DNA of 64,000 bases, from the NCBI RefSeq assembly GCF_001428805.1, contig NZ_LMIS01000001.1:2096976-2160975 (forward strand). Reading direction: 5' to 3'. The position numbers and the translations under genes were made by a program. Each line of letters starts with the position of its first letter. The first letter of the stretch is position 1. Positions 7,884 to 16,320 of the stretch are shown here, piece by piece. The notes under the pieces are model-generated. The model did not search any database, was not told the origin of the DNA, and saw nothing but the letters and a program-made list of their open reading frames with translations. The DNA is from Aeromicrobium sp. Root236 (GTDB lineage: Bacteria; Actinomycetota; Actinomycetes; Propionibacteriales; Nocardioidaceae).

Positions 7884-10328
7884 TCAGTGGGACTTCAGAT
7901 CGGTCTTGGTGCCGTCGAAGGCTTGAGAATACGCGTCACGGGCGTCCTGCCCGAACTGCGTGAAGTACTTCGCCATCGCAGGGTCGCGGACGCCCTGGTT
8001 GAAGATGGCCTGGTCCTGCGCCGTCCAGTCACCGAGCGGCTTGGGACTGCCGTCGGACGACCGCGGGATCTTGTCGCCGAACTGGGCCAGGTCCTGGTCG
8101 CTGAGCGAGGCGTAGAGCGTCATCTCGGCGGTCGTCTGGATGTGATTCTCCGACCCGGAGTGCAGGCTGCCGATGAGCTGGTTGGCCACGGCGGTCGTGT
8201 CGATGTGCTCGGACTCCTTGAGTGCATCGAGGTAGGCGCCCACACCCTCCTTGACGAGGTCACCACCGACCGGGATCTTGTCGAACGGGAGCTTGTCGGT
8301 GAAGAAGCCGATGATCTTGTACTTGTCGTCGACCCCGTCGTTGTGCTCCTTGTCCGACTCCTGGTGATCGTCGAACGTCTGCTCGCTCGAGCCGTAGTCG
8401 AGTGCGCCGAGCACGTGGCCGAGGGGCGTGTTGACGTTGGCGTCGATCGCGGCGATCCGGTCCTCGATCGAGCCATCGAGACCGGCGTAGTGGTGATAAC
8501 CGGCCTGCATGTAGAGACCTTCGGCGGCCGTGAGGTGGGTCGCAGCGTCGTGGTCCTTGCCGATCTCGGCCAGGAACTTCTCGAGGTCGAGGTCGTCCAT
8601 CGCACTGAAGCCCGGGTCGTACTGGACGCCCTTGGTGATCGGATCGATGTCGCCATCTGGACCGGCACCGCCGTCACCGATGAACGCCGAGTTGATGCCA
8701 CCCAGGTGCTGGGTCGCCATGTTGGAGAAGTCGTCACGCAGGTCGCCGAACTTGTCGGAGTCGCCGTGGGAGACCTCGTAGACGACATCGCCGAACAGCG
8801 TCGCGGAGTCGCGGTCGCCGAGACCTGTCGCCGCCGTGAGCGCCTTGCCCAGCGGGTCCATCGCGTGGGTGTTGTTCTGCTCCTCCCAGAGCTTCTTGTC
8901 GTAGTAGCCGTCCTTGTCGGTCCCATCCCCCATGTAGGGCTGGTCGTTGGGCAGGCCCCAGTGGCGCTCGTTGAGGAGGTAGCGCAGCTTCTCGTTGTAG
9001 CCGACGTCCTGGTCGTGGCCTTCCTTGCCGTCGATCATGTAGCTGCGCGAGTCGGTGAAGAAGTCGTGCGACGCCTGCGGGTTGTTGCCCAGGGCCGTCA
9101 TCAGGCCGTTCATGGGATCGAAGCCCGCCGCATGGGTCGACCCGGTGCCCTCGGTCCAGTCCAGGCGGATGCCGTGGTCGCTGCGCAGGTTGGCAACGGT
9201 GTCCATCCAGGGACCACCGCCGTGCTCGCCGTCGCCCTTGTCGAAGTAGTACATGCCGTTGCCGACATCAGTCAGGAAGTCGCTGCTGAACTCACCGTTC
9301 TTGAGCAGCGGCGCCAAGACCTGGTAGCCGTAGAGCTCGGTGCCGTACTCGAGGTCGTCGTCGCCCGGCCACTTGATGGTTGACTTCTCACGACCGAGCT
9401 CGTTGAGCCGCTCGGTGAAGTCGCCGTCGAGGCGGTAGTCGTCGCGCGTGCCGGGCTCGTAGCCGTCCTGGCCTCCCGTCGCCGTTCCCAGCGTGATGCC
9501 AAGGCTCTTCTGGAACTGCCCGATGAGGTCGCCCAGGGCGTTGTCGCGCGGGCCGCCGTCCTTGTTGCCGTAGTCGTCCGGCTTGGTGTCGCTCTCGGAC
9601 TGGGCGACGATCTGGTTGAGCCGCAGCATCCCGTCCGGGCCGATCTTGTTCAGCAGCATCGCCGCGAACATCTGGTCGGTGCCGTACTTCTTGAGCAGGT
9701 CGACAAGCGGTCCCAACGGGGTCTTCATGTCGGTGTACTTGCCGTCGCTGATCTGCTGGATCAGCTTGTCGGCCTCGGTGACCGCCTTCTTGACGTTGTC
9801 CTCGTGCCACAGCTGCCCGAAGACCGTGAAGACCGGTGCGTTGGGGATCGCGCCGGCAGCCTTGGCGAGGGCGATGTTCTCGTCGGTCGGACCGTCCTTG
9901 AACATCCCTGCGGCTTCGCTGAAGCCGTCGACGATGTCGGTCTCGTAGGCCTCGCGGTAGGCCGCCATCGCGATCGACTTGTTGGTCTGCGTCGGGTGCC
10001 CGCCCTCGGGCTCAGGCTTCTCGGAGTCGGCCTCGAACCCGCCGATCTTGGCGTTGAACGCCTTGACCTTGCCGACGGCGTAGTTGATCGGCACGGCCGA
10101 CCACGCGAGCTGCTTGTTGGCCGTCGCCGCCGAGTCGCGGATGGGCTTGGGCGCGGCGCGAAGCTCCGGGGCGCAGATCCCCTCCCAGGAGTCGACGGCC
10201 GGGTTGTAGGCCTTGTCGGTGATTTCCTTCTGGTCGAGGCACTTGGCAGCCTTCTGCTCCAGCGTCGACGCGGACGCCGTCATCGTGCCGGTGTCTGCAG
10301 GATGCTTCTCGAACGGCATCAACGCCAT
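7884..10328 (-). CDS. large (814-residue) type VII-associated protein with N-terminal WxG module
   Basis: There is no signal peptide or transmembrane segment. The first ~140 residues are helical and contain SWEG (Trp48-Glu49-Gly50), a WxG motif between two predicted helices, so an ESX-type targeting module is likely. The remaining ~670 residues are acidic, rich in Asp/Gly/Lys, and show no recognisable catalytic motif; the overall look is like the long WXG-linked proteins of unknown function (DUF6571 type) found beside ESX loci of Streptomyces and relatives, an uncertain assignment. GGGGGAGC precedes the ATG. It heads a two-gene operon with the EspC-like gene. It could be a secreted effector or a surface structural protein. 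Confidence 0.65.
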   Translation of the reverse strand: MALMPFEKHPADTGTMTASASTLEQKAAKCLDQKEITDKAYNPAVDSWEGICAPELRAAPKPIRDSAATANKQLAWSAVPINYAVGKVKAFNAKIGGFEADSEKPEPEGGHPTQTNKSIAMAAYREAYETDIVDGFSEAAGMFKDGPTDENIALAKAAGAIPNAPVFTVFGQLWHEDNVKKAVTEADKLIQQISDGKYTDMKTPLGPLVDLLKKYGTDQMFAAMLLNKIGPDGMLRLNQIVAQSESDTKPDDYGNKDGGPRDNALGDLIGQFQKSLGITLGTATGGQDGYEPGTRDDYRLDGDFTERLNELGREKSTIKWPGDDDLEYGTELYGYQVLAPLLKNGEFSSDFLTDVGNGMYYFDKGDGEHGGGPWMDTVANLRSDHGIRLDWTEGTGSTHAAGFDPMNGLMTALGNNPQASHDFFTDSRSYMIDGKEGHDQDVGYNEKLRYLLNERHWGLPNDQPYMGDGTDKDGYYDKKLWEEQNNTHAMDPLGKALTAATGLGDRDSATLFGDVVYEVSHGDSDKFGDLRDDFSNMATQHLGGINSAFIGDGGAGPDGDIDPITKGVQYDPGFSAMDDLDLEKFLAEIGKDHDAATHLTAAEGLYMQAGYHHYAGLDGSIEDRIAAIDANVNTPLGHVLGALDYGSSEQTFDDHQESDKEHNDGVDDKYKIIGFFTDKLPFDKIPVGGDLVKEGVGAYLDALKESEHIDTTAVANQLIGSLHSGSENHIQTTAEMTLYASLSDQDLAQFGDKIPRSSDGSPKPLGDWTAQDQAIFNQGVRDPAMAKYFTQFGQDARDAYSQAFDGTKTDLKSH

Positions 10329-10494
10329 GTGGCTCCCCCAAGCTCAGTCATCGAGACAACCTGAAATCGGCGGCTGTCAGCCTGTCGAGGATAACCAGAA
10401 CACCGGCCTTCATGCCACCTCTGGGTCGATCCTTCAGACACCTTGGCGCAAACGCCCACGCTGCCCGTGATCCGCCGCGGATAGGCTCGGCGGT

Positions 10495-11085
10495 GTGATC
10501 ACCGGCTTCGACCTCGACATGACGCTCATCGACTCACGACCGGGGATCAAGGCGGTGTACGACCAGCTCGCCGTCGAGACCGGCGCCCGCATCGACACCG
10601 ACCTCGTCGTGTCGCGGCTCGGCCCGCCGGTCGAGTGGGAGCTCGAGCACTGGCTGCCCGAGCCCGAGGTCAAGCACTGGGCGGACCGCTATCGCGAGCT
10701 CTACCCGTTGATCGCCCTCGACCTGGTCACTGCGATGCCCGGTGCGTACGAAGCGGTCGAGGCCGCAAACAAGGTGGGCCGCACGATCCTGCTGACGGCC
10801 AAGCACGCACCCAATGCCCAGCTGCACGTCGACCGTCTGGGGTTGCCCGTCGGTGAGGTCTTCGGCGGCGCCTGGCGCGAGGCCAAGGGCGTCGTGCTGC
10901 GCGAGCAGGGCGCCACGACGTACGTCGGCGACCACGTGCACGACATGGACGCTGCACGCCTCGCGGGCGTCGTCGGCGTCGCGGTCGCGACCGGGCCGAG
11001 CACGGCCGACGACCTGCGGGACGCCGGCGCCGACACCGTGCTGACGACGCTCGAGGACTTCCCGGACTGGCTCGACCGCCGCTGA
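10495..11085 (+). CDS. HAD-superfamily phosphatase
   Basis: 196 residues starting at a GTG. It shows the HAD motif I DLDMT (Asp6 nucleophile, Asp8 acid/base), a Lys-bearing motif near residue 101 (TAKHAP), and motif IV YVGDHVHDMDAA with the Mg-binding aspartates. The helical cap between residues ~15 and 85 matches phosphoglycolate phosphatase-like (subclass I) enzymes that hydrolyse small phosphorylated metabolites. The substrate cannot be read from sequence. It is divergent from the large type VII gene and independent of the downstream fadE5, which has its own promoter. Confidence 0.85.
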   Translation: MITGFDLDMTLIDSRPGIKAVYDQLAVETGARIDTDLVVSRLGPPVEWELEHWLPEPEVKHWADRYRELYPLIALDLVTAMPGAYEAVEAANKVGRTILLTAKHAPNAQLHVDRLGLPVGEVFGGAWREAKGVVLREQGATTYVGDHVHDMDAARLAGVVGVAVATGPSTADDLRDAGADTVLTTLEDFPDWLDRR

Positions 11086-11134
11086 CCTGCGGCAACGTGT
11101 GACAGGTCAGACAGCCCCGCATCCGGCATTTGAC

Positions 11135-11182
11135 TTGTTTTAACCCGCTTGCGGACGGATACTTAAGTTACTACCCAGTAGC
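11135..11182 (+). promoter_or_regulatory. fadE5 promoter region with an inverted-repeat operator
   Basis: A plausible sigma-70-type promoter reads TTGTTT (11135-11140), 17 bases, GATACT (11158-11163). Overlapping the expected start site is an imperfect inverted repeat GTTACT-N4-AGTAGC (11167-11182, one mismatch), the size of a TetR-family half-site pair. Lipid genes in actinobacteria are commonly under TetR repressors; the regulator is not in this window. Confidence 0.45.
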
Positions 11183-11224
11183 AAGCCGCTGCCGTGCAGC
11201 GCGTACCCCCAAAGGATTGCTGGC

Positions 11225-13087
11225 ATGAGCCACTACAAGAGCAACCTCCGTGACGTCGAGTTCAACATGTTCGAGCTCTTCAACCGGCAGGACGTCCTCG
11301 GCACCGGACCCTTCGAAGAGGTCGACGCCGACACCGCGAAGAGCATCCTGACCGAGATCGACCGCATCGCGCGCGAGGACCTCGCCGCATCGTTCGAGGA
11401 CGCCGATCGCAACCCGCCGGTCTACGACCCGGCCGCCAAGACCGTGACGATGAACCCGGCCTTCGCCAAGTCCTACAAGGCCTGGATGGACGCCGAGTGG
11501 TGGCGCCTCCAGATCCCCGAGGAGCTCGGCGGACAGGTCGCGCCGGCCTCCCTGATCTGGGGCAGCGCCGAGTTCGTGCTGGGCGCCAACCCGGCGATCT
11601 GGATGTACGCCTGCGGTCCCGCGTTCGCGCGCATCGTGTTCGAGAACGGCATCGAGCGGGACAAGAAGATCGCCCAGCACATGGTCGACCGCAGCTGGGG
11701 CGCCACGATGGTGCTGACCGAGCCCGACGCGGGCTCCGACGTCGGCGCCGGCCGCACCAAGGCGTTCGCCAACGAGGACGGCTCGTGGAACATCGAGGGC
11801 GTCAAGCGCTTCATCACCTCGGGTGAGCACGACATGGCCGAGAACATCATGCACCTGGTCCTCGCCCGCCCCGTCGGCATCGAGGGCGTCGGTGGCCCCG
11901 GCACCAAGGGCCTCAGCCTGTTCCTCGTGCCGAAGTTCCACTTCGACCACGAGACCGGTGAGCTCACCGGCGAGCGCAACGGCGCCTACGTCACCAACGT
12001 CGAGAAGAAGATGGGCCTCAAGGTCTCCACGACGTGCGAGGTGACGTTCGGCGACGGCGCACCGGCGCAGGGCTGGCTGCTCGGCGAGGTGCACGACGGC
12101 ATCAACCAGATGTTCCGCGTGATCGAGAACGCCCGCATGTTCGTCGGGCTCAAGGCCGCCTCGACGCTGTCGAGCGGCTACCTCAACGCGCTCGAGTACG
12201 CCAAGGAGCGCATCCAGGGCGCCGACCTGACGCAGGCGTCGGACAAGACCGCGCCCCGCGTCACGATCACGCACCACCCCGACGTCCGCCGCTCGCTGAT
12301 GACCCAGAAGGCGTACGCCGAGGGACTCCGCTCGCTCGCGATGTACACCTCGACGTGGCAGGACGACGTCATCATCAAGAAGGCCGCCGGCGAGGACGCC
12401 GCGCTGTCGGAGTCGATCAATGACCTGCTGCTGCCGCTCGTCAAGGGCTACGGCTCGGAGCGCTCCTGGGTGCTGCTCGGCACCGAGTCGCTGCAGACGT
12501 TCGGTGGATCGGGCTTCCTCCAGGACTACCCGATCGAGCAGTACGTCCGCGACGCCAAGATCGACACCCTCTACGAGGGCACGACGGCGATCCAGGGCCA
12601 GGACCTGTTCTTCCGCAAGATCGTCAAGGACAAGGGCGTCGCGCTCGGCTACCTGTCCGAGCAGGTCAAGGCGTTCGCGGAGAGCGACGCCGGCAACGGC
12701 CGCCTCAAGGAGGAGCGCGAGCTCCTCAAGCAGGGCCTCGACGACGCCACCGCGATCATCGGTGCGGTCTTCACCGACCTCATGTCGTCGAACCCCGCGG
12801 ACGAGAAGGGCGACCTCAAGAACATTTACAAGGTCGGCCTCAACACGACCCGCCTCGTGTACGTCCTCGGCGACCTGACCGTCGCGTGGCTGCTGCTCCG
12901 CGGCGCCGAGGTGGCGCTCGAGAAGCTGGGCGGCGAGGTCTCCGCCTCGGACAAGAGCTTCTACGAGGGCAAGGTCGCCGCTGCGCAGTTCTTCGCGCGC
13001 AACGTGCTCCCGCAGCTCGCCGGCGAACGGGCGATCGCCGAGAACGTCGACGGTTCGCTCATGGAGCTCGACGAATCCTCGTTCTGA
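11225..13087 (+). CDS. fadE5: acyl-CoA dehydrogenase, FadE5 type
   Basis: 620 residues, close to the ~610 of mycobacterial FadE5, and recognisable end to end: it opens [10 protein letters not shown] and contains [12 protein letters not shown] (FAD/substrate region), the long stretch [19 protein letters not shown], and [15 protein letters not shown] with Glu451 in the catalytic-base position. The extra C-terminal domain (residues ~470-620) is characteristic of this large ACAD class. It catalyses alpha,beta-dehydrogenation of acyl-CoA in beta-oxidation, with broad chain-length use in mycobacterial homologues. It is monocistronic, with its own promoter/operator upstream and a terminator after the stop. 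Confidence 0.93.
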   Translation: MSHYKSNLRDVEFNMFELFNRQDVLGTGPFEEVDADTAKSILTEIDRIAREDLAASFEDADRNPPVYDPAAKTVTMNPAFAKSYKAWMDAEWWRLQIPEELGGQVAPASLIWGSAEFVLGANPAIWMYACGPAFARIVFENGIERDKKIAQHMVDRSWGATMVLTEPDAGSDVGAGRTKAFANEDGSWNIEGVKRFITSGEHDMAENIMHLVLARPVGIEGVGGPGTKGLSLFLVPKFHFDHETGELTGERNGAYVTNVEKKMGLKVSTTCEVTFGDGAPAQGWLLGEVHDGINQMFRVIENARMFVGLKAASTLSSGYLNALEYAKERIQGADLTQASDKTAPRVTITHHPDVRRSLMTQKAYAEGLRSLAMYTSTWQDDVIIKKAAGEDAALSESINDLLLPLVKGYGSERSWVLLGTESLQTFGGSGFLQDYPIEQYVRDAKIDTLYEGTTAIQGQDLFFRKIVKDKGVALGYLSEQVKAFAESDAGNGRLKEERELLKQGLDDATAIIGAVFTDLMSSNPADEKGDLKNIYKVGLNTTRLVYVLGDLTVAWLLLRGAEVALEKLGGEVSASDKSFYEGKVAAAQFFARNVLPQLAGERAIAENVDGSLMELDESSF

Positions 13088-13103
13088 GCTGCTGAGCCCC
13101 GAC

Positions 13104-13137
13104 CGAAGGCCCTCATCGTTCGCGGTGAGGGCCTTCG
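13104..13137 (+). terminator. intrinsic terminator after fadE5
   Basis: A 12-base perfect inverted repeat (CGAAGGCCCTCA at 13104-13115, complement at 13126-13137) with a 10-base loop, followed by TCTCACCATTT. It lies 16 bases beyond the fadE5 stop. Confidence 0.85.
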
Positions 13138-13146
13138 TCTCACCAT

Positions 13147-13175
13147 TTGATTAGTGCACTAATCATTCGTACACT
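13147..13175 (+). promoter_or_regulatory. leaderless promoter of the OhrR-like gene with an overlapping 18-base operator
   Basis: TTGATT (13147-13152), a 17-base spacer, and TACACT (13170-13175) place the start of transcription about 7 bases on, exactly at the ATG (13182), and no Shine-Dalgarno is present, so the mRNA should be leaderless. A perfect 18-base palindrome, TGATTAGTG and its complement (13148-13165), covers the -35 box and most of the spacer. This is the geometry of an autorepressing MarR/OhrR-family operator. Confidence 0.8.
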
Positions 13176-13181
13176 TGCGAC

Positions 13182-13625
13182 ATGGACGACACCAATCCCC
13201 TCGCGCTCGAGGAGCAGGTCTGCTTCGCGCTGGCGGTCGCATCACGCAGCGTCATCGCGAGCTACCGCACGGTGCTGGAGCCCCTCGGTCTCACGCACCC
13301 GCAGTACCTCACGATGCTGGCCCTGTGGGAGCACGGGACACTCAGCGTCAAGGCACTCGGCGAGCTGCTGCACCTCGAGCCCGCGACGGTCTCGCCGCTG
13401 GTCAAGCGGCTCGAGCAGTCGGGGCTGGTGACGCGGACGCGGTCGAGCACCGACGAGCGGCTGATCGAGATCGCGCTCACCGCCGACGGCCGTGCCCTGC
13501 GTCGCAAGGCCCTGAAGGTGCCGGCGACCATGCTCGCCCGCTTCGGCATGAGCGTCGACGACCTGCGCGCCACCAACGCCGTGCTGCACCGCATCATCGA
13601 CGCAGCCGAGGCGGTGCCCGCATGA
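13182..13625 (+). CDS. ohrR: OhrR-like MarR-family redox regulator
   Basis: 147 residues with a winged helix: THPQYLTMLALWE, then the recognition-helix region LHLEPATVSPLVKRLEQSGLVTR and the wing RSSTDERLIEIALT. Near the N-terminus LEEQVCFAL carries Cys14 at the place of the peroxidatic Cys of OhrR (usual motif QLCFAL), so a thiol-based organic-peroxide sensor is likely; no second C-terminal Cys is present, as in the one-Cys class. It should repress its own leaderless promoter through the palindrome at 13148-13165. The classic partner ohr is absent here; instead it overlaps a small membrane protein by 4 bases (ATGA). Confidence 0.8.
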   Translation: MDDTNPLALEEQVCFALAVASRSVIASYRTVLEPLGLTHPQYLTMLALWEHGTLSVKALGELLHLEPATVSPLVKRLEQSGLVTRTRSSTDERLIEIALTADGRALRRKALKVPATMLARFGMSVDDLRATNAVLHRIIDAAEAVPA

Positions 13626-13915
13626 CCGGCCGCACGACTGAGGCGGTCGCCCTCGACCGCGTACGTCGTCGGGTCGCGGCGATCGGCTTCCTGGCCGTCA
13701 CGATCCACGGCGTCCTCGGACTGATCGGCGTCTCGTACGTGCTGCTGGACGAGGGCCGCCGCTCCGATGCGGGTCTGCTGACCTTCATGTCCGGCGTCGT
13801 CGCCCTGGTCGTCTGCGCCGCGACCCGTGCGATCCTCGGCGTGCGACCGTTCTCGGCCGGGTGGTCGGCGGTCGCGCTGGTGCCGACCGTCGCCGCGTTC
13901 GTCCTGCTGTTCTGA
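13622..13915 (+). CDS. small membrane protein co-transcribed with the OhrR-like regulator
   Basis: 97 residues with about three hydrophobic segments (residues ~20-40, 50-70 and 78-97) and a basic N-terminus. I do not recognise a family. The ATG overlaps the regulator's stop codon as ATGA, so it is translationally coupled and should be induced whenever the regulator is derepressed. A role in membrane oxidative-stress response is a context guess only. Confidence 0.65.
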   Translation: MTGRTTEAVALDRVRRRVAAIGFLAVTIHGVLGLIGVSYVLLDEGRRSDAGLLTFMSGVVALVVCAATRAILGVRPFSAGWSAVALVPTVAAFVLLF

Positions 13916-13923
13916 GTCACCCC

Positions 13924-13937
13924 GGGACCTTCGACCC
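13924..13937 (+). promoter_or_regulatory. candidate DevR box before the CoA-transferase gene (weak)
   Basis: GGGACCTTCGACCC matches 11 of 14 positions of the local consensus GGGACCWAGGTCCC and is centred 45 bases before the ATG at 13976. It is the weakest member of the series and may be chance. Confidence 0.35.
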
Positions 13938-13975
13938 TGTGTCTTGCGAACCCCGGCGCGTACGGTCGGGTGCCC

Positions 13976-15478
13976 ATGACCCGCGTGAGCTGTCCGACCC
14001 TTCGCAGCCTGATCACGACCGCAGACGAAGCCGCACTCCTCATCCATCCGGGCGACAACGTGGGCTTCAGCGGATTCACCGGTGCCGGTTGCCCGAAGGC
14101 CATCCCGACGGCACTGGCCGCCCGCATGACCGAGGCACACGACCGAGGTGACGCTTTCCAGATCGGGCTCTGGACCGGCGCGTCGACGGGGCCGGGGGCG
14201 GACGGTGTCCTCGCGGAGACGCACGGCATCTCGACCCGGCTGCCGTACAGCAGCGATCCGACGCTCCGTGCCCTGATCAACTCCGGTGAGGTCGACTACG
14301 TCGACGAGCACCTCAGTCATTCGGCCCAGCACATGTGGTTCGGGTTCTACGGTCACCTCGACCTCGCTGTCGTCGAGGTGACAGCGATCCTCCCCGACGG
14401 CCGCCTCGTCCCGAGCAGCTCGGTCGGCAACAACAAGACCTGGCTCGACCAGGCCGACCGGGTGATCCTCGAGGTCAACCACTGGCAGCCGCGAGAGCTC
14501 GAGGGCTTCCACGACGTCTACTACGGAACCGCCCTGCCGCCCGCGAGGCAGCCCATCCAGCTGACCGAGGCGATGCAACGCATCGGCGAGCCGTACCTCC
14601 GGGTCGACCCGGCCAAGGTCGTGGCTGTCGTCGAGACCGACCACCCGGACCGCAACGCGCCGTTCAGCGCGCCGGACGACACCTCTGCGTCCATCGCCGA
14701 CCACGTCCTGGACTTCCTGCGGCACGAGGTCTCAGCGGGACGCATGCCACCCGGCCTGCTGCCACTGCAGTCCGGGGTCGGGAACGTGGCGAACGCCGTC
14801 CTCGCCGGGCTGGGCGAGAGCGAGTTCTCCGGCCTGGTCGCGTTCACGGAGGTGATCCAGGACGGAATGCTCGACCTGCTCGACGACGGGACGCTGCGCG
14901 CTGCTTCGGCGACCTCGTTCGGGTTGTCGGATCGTGGTGTGAAGCGCTTCATGTCCGACATCGACAGCTACCGAGGCCGGATCCTGCTGCGGAGCGAGGA
15001 GATCTCGAACCATCCGGAGCTGATCCGCCGGCTCGGGGTGATCTCGATGAACGGGATGCTCGAGGCGGACATCTACGGAAACGTGAACTCGACCCATGTC
15101 ATGGGCAGCGCGATCATGAACGGCATCGGCGGGAGCGGAGACTTCGCGCGCAATGCCTTCCTCAACTTCTTCCTCAGCCGGTCGACGGCGAAGGGCGGAG
15201 CGATCTCCGCGATCGTCCCGATGGTCAGCCACGTCGACCACACCGAGCACGACGTGAACGTGATCGTGACCGAGCACGGCCTCGCGGACCTGCGCGGACT
15301 CTCGCCTCGCGCCCGCTGCCAGCGGATCATCCGGTGCGCGGACCCACGGTTCCGCGACGAGCTCACGGACTACACCGAACGCGCGTGGGCCGCCCATCCG
15401 TACGCCCGGCACACCCCTCACCTGCTGGCGGAAGCGCTGAGCTGGCACGAGCGATACCTCGACACGGGCCACATGTGA
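13976..15478 (+). CDS. acetyl-CoA hydrolase/transferase family protein (carboxylate-CoA transferase)
   Basis: 500 residues across the whole Cat1/AarC family. It shows the glycine-rich GFSGFTGAG region near residue 37 and FTEVIQDG with Glu292, aligning with the glutamate that forms the glutamyl-CoA intermediate in class I transferases such as succinyl-CoA:acetate CoA-transferase. The exact acyl donor and acceptor are unknown. ATG 13976 is used; a GTG two codons earlier is an alternative. There is no clear ribosome-binding site, and TACGGT lies about 9 bases before the ATG, so a very short or absent leader is possible. A weak DevR box lies upstream. It converges with the DoxX gene. Confidence 0.85.
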   Translation: MTRVSCPTLRSLITTADEAALLIHPGDNVGFSGFTGAGCPKAIPTALAARMTEAHDRGDAFQIGLWTGASTGPGADGVLAETHGISTRLPYSSDPTLRALINSGEVDYVDEHLSHSAQHMWFGFYGHLDLAVVEVTAILPDGRLVPSSSVGNNKTWLDQADRVILEVNHWQPRELEGFHDVYYGTALPPARQPIQLTEAMQRIGEPYLRVDPAKVVAVVETDHPDRNAPFSAPDDTSASIADHVLDFLRHEVSAGRMPPGLLPLQSGVGNVANAVLAGLGESEFSGLVAFTEVIQDGMLDLLDDGTLRAASATSFGLSDRGVKRFMSDIDSYRGRILLRSEEISNHPELIRRLGVISMNGMLEADIYGNVNSTHVMGSAIMNGIGGSGDFARNAFLNFFLSRSTAKGGAISAIVPMVSHVDHTEHDVNVIVTEHGLADLRGLSPRARCQRIIRCADPRFRDELTDYTERAWAAHPYARHTPHLLAEALSWHERYLDTGHM

Positions 15479-15521
15479 CGCAGCGATGGCCCGGCGTCCC
15501 GAGGGCCGCCGGACCATGCAA

Positions 15522-15545
15522 CCGCTGAGCTCCCTCTCTCAGCGG
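15522..15545. terminator. small hairpin between the CoA-transferase and DoxX genes
   Basis: CCGCTGAG and its complement CTCAGCGG (15522-15529 and 15538-15545) flank an 8-base pyrimidine loop; the right arm overlaps the stop codon of the convergent DoxX gene. It could end transcription from the left. Confidence 0.5.
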
Positions 15546-16081
15546 AGGACCGCGTTGTCCTTGACGACCGGAAGCTTCTCCCAGATCTTGCCGAGCCCCA
15601 GGGTGCGGCCCGCGCTCGCCATCGCCAGCACGGCAAGGACCATGGCGTAGATCAGGTGGTCATCGAGAAAGAGGTTGTTCTCCGGGGGCAGGACCGCGGT
15701 CCACATCAGCACCAGGAGCAGTGCACCGGCCGCGGCGGCGATGCGGACCGCAACACCGAGGATCAGCGCCGTGCCGATGCCGAGCAGGCCGAGCATGAAG
15801 AGCCAGTCGGCCCACGCATGTCCGGCGAAGCTCTGGTAGGTGTCGGAGAACGGACCCTTGGTGGCGTGGCCGAGGAAGCCGGCTGTGGGACTGCCGCCGT
15901 TGACCCACGCGTCGGCGGAAGCCGTCTCGTGACCCAGGCCGAAGGTCTTGTCCAGGAAGGGCCACAGGAACGTCCAGCCCATCGCGAGTCGGATCACGCC
16001 GAGGACCAGCGACATCGGCGCCGTCCGCTCCGCAGTGACAGGGATGGCCTTGGCGTGATGGGCGGCAAATGTGGCGGTCAT
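15539..16081 (-). CDS. DoxX-family membrane protein
   Basis: 180 residues with four hydrophobic helices. The first carries the DoxX-type RLAMGWTFLWPFLDKTFGLG pattern and there is an insert of about 35 residues before helix 2. Members of this family are linked to respiratory redox reactions (DoxD/DoxX with thiosulfate:quinone oxidoreductase, MtDoxX with superoxide dismutase), but no activity can be assigned here. GAGGAG lies 8 bases before the ATG; an upstream open extension is rejected because it would read through the regulatory region. DevR-like boxes at 16166 and 16202 lie in the shared promoter region with the divergent split-barrel gene. Confidence 0.8.
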   Translation of the reverse strand: MTATFAAHHAKAIPVTAERTAPMSLVLGVIRLAMGWTFLWPFLDKTFGLGHETASADAWVNGGSPTAGFLGHATKGPFSDTYQSFAGHAWADWLFMLGLLGIGTALILGVAVRIAAAAGALLLVLMWTAVLPPENNLFLDDHLIYAMVLAVLAMASAGRTLGLGKIWEKLPVVKDNAVLR

Positions 16082-16165
16082 GCTGACTCCTCGGTTGGGT
16101 GATGCGTTGCCTTCAGCATTCCCGGCGGACGCGCCGCAGGTCAGGGCCCTGCGTCCGCAATGGGC

Positions 16166-16179
16166 GGGCCCTAGGTCCG
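16166..16179. promoter_or_regulatory. DevR box 1 in the doxX / split-barrel divergent promoter
   Basis: GGGCCCTAGGTCCG matches 12 of 14 positions of GGGACCWAGGTCCC, with the central TAGG intact. It is centred 91 bases before the DoxX start; a poorer copy (10 of 14) lies at 16144-16157. Confidence 0.6.
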
Positions 16180-16201
16180 CAACGACCCACCGGGCCACGA
16201 C

Positions 16202-16215
16202 GGGACCAAGGTCCC
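16202..16215. promoter_or_regulatory. DevR box 2 in the doxX / split-barrel divergent promoter
   Basis: GGGACCAAGGTCCC fits the local consensus fully and extends by one symmetric base on each side (16201-16216). It sits midway between the divergent starts (112 bases to 16321, 127 to 16081). A related GGGCACCTTGCCC follows at 16224-16236. Confidence 0.75.
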
Positions 16216-16320
16216 GGGTTGCCGGGCACCTTGCCCGTGGCCGGACGCGGCACCGGGTGGCAGCGTCGACACCGGAGACAACCGAGCTCCGAAGCATCCG
16301 GCAAGGCGAAGGGACCTCCC

